A stretch of DNA of 6,687 nucleotides from Acidobacteriota bacterium (GTDB taxonomy: Bacteria > Acidobacteriota > Terriglobia > UBA7540), in the NCBI GenBank assembly GCA_003171295.1, contig PMYF01000494.1:7489-14175 (forward strand), written 5' to 3'. Below the pieces are notes generated by a model that was not told the DNA's origin, ran no database searches, and saw only the letters and a program-made list of their open reading frames with translations. Position numbers and translations under genes: made by a program. Position 1 is the first letter of the stretch, and each line of letters opens with the position of its first letter. This document shows positions 6,643-6,687 of the stretch, piece by piece.

Positions 6643-6671
6643 CTCATACCACGCAGGCCGGAGAGCGGCAA
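6643..6671 (-). promoter_or_regulatory. Weak candidate promoter for the aroB-ubiE operon
   Basis: On the minus strand TTGCCG (6671-6666, four of six) and TATGAG (6648-6643, four of six) are separated by 17 bp, with a predicted start about 34 bases before the aroB ATG. The window ends 85 bases upstream of aroB, so an earlier promoter or an upstream operon gene cannot be excluded. Confidence 0.25.
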
Positions 6672-6687
6672 CCTGAGAAACGACTTG

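Overview
The window is a stretch of GC-rich bacterial chromosome carrying six protein-coding genes, with no RNA genes, mobile elements, CRISPR arrays or prophage sequence that I can see. Frequent TTG starts, a membrane-anchored HtrA protease with two PDZ domains followed by a peptidoglycan-binding protein, and an aroB-ubiE pair together fit Acidobacteriota or a similar Gram-negative lineage. This placement is an inference from protein style and composition; no marker gene proves it.

Layout from left to right. Bases 1-233 hold a promoter-like element and a short leader for a ten-helix EamA/DMT-family transporter (234-1178, +). This gene converges on a YceH/DUF480 (UPF0502) winged-helix protein (1286-1942, -). 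A 354-base divergent intergenic region (1943-2296) separates the DUF480 gene from an HtrA/DegQ-type periplasmic serine protease (2297-3874, +). The protease gene is followed after 18 bases by a secreted peptidoglycan-binding-domain protein with a long basic linker (3893-4630, +), and that pair ends at a probable intrinsic terminator. Converging from the right is a two-gene minus-strand operon: aroB, 3-dehydroquinate synthase (6602-5520), which overlaps ubiE/menG, the demethylmenaquinone methyltransferase (5527-4769), by 8 bases.

Functionally there are two small units. htrA and its neighbour form an envelope unit: protein quality control plus a wall-binding protein. aroB and ubiE link the shikimate pathway, which makes the chorismate used for menaquinone, to the last methylation step of menaquinone. 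The transporter and the DUF480 protein stand alone.

I did not find a convincing undescribed system; most of the window is housekeeping. The observations most worth a second look are non-coding. The DUF480 gene appears to have a short, heavily structured 5' leader: a 31-base hairpin directly before the Shine-Dalgarno sequence, then a perfect 14-bp palindrome covering the Shine-Dalgarno sequence and the start codon. A possible 26-residue ORF lies just ahead of htrA. The peptidoglycan-binding protein has no acidic residue in its first 141 positions.
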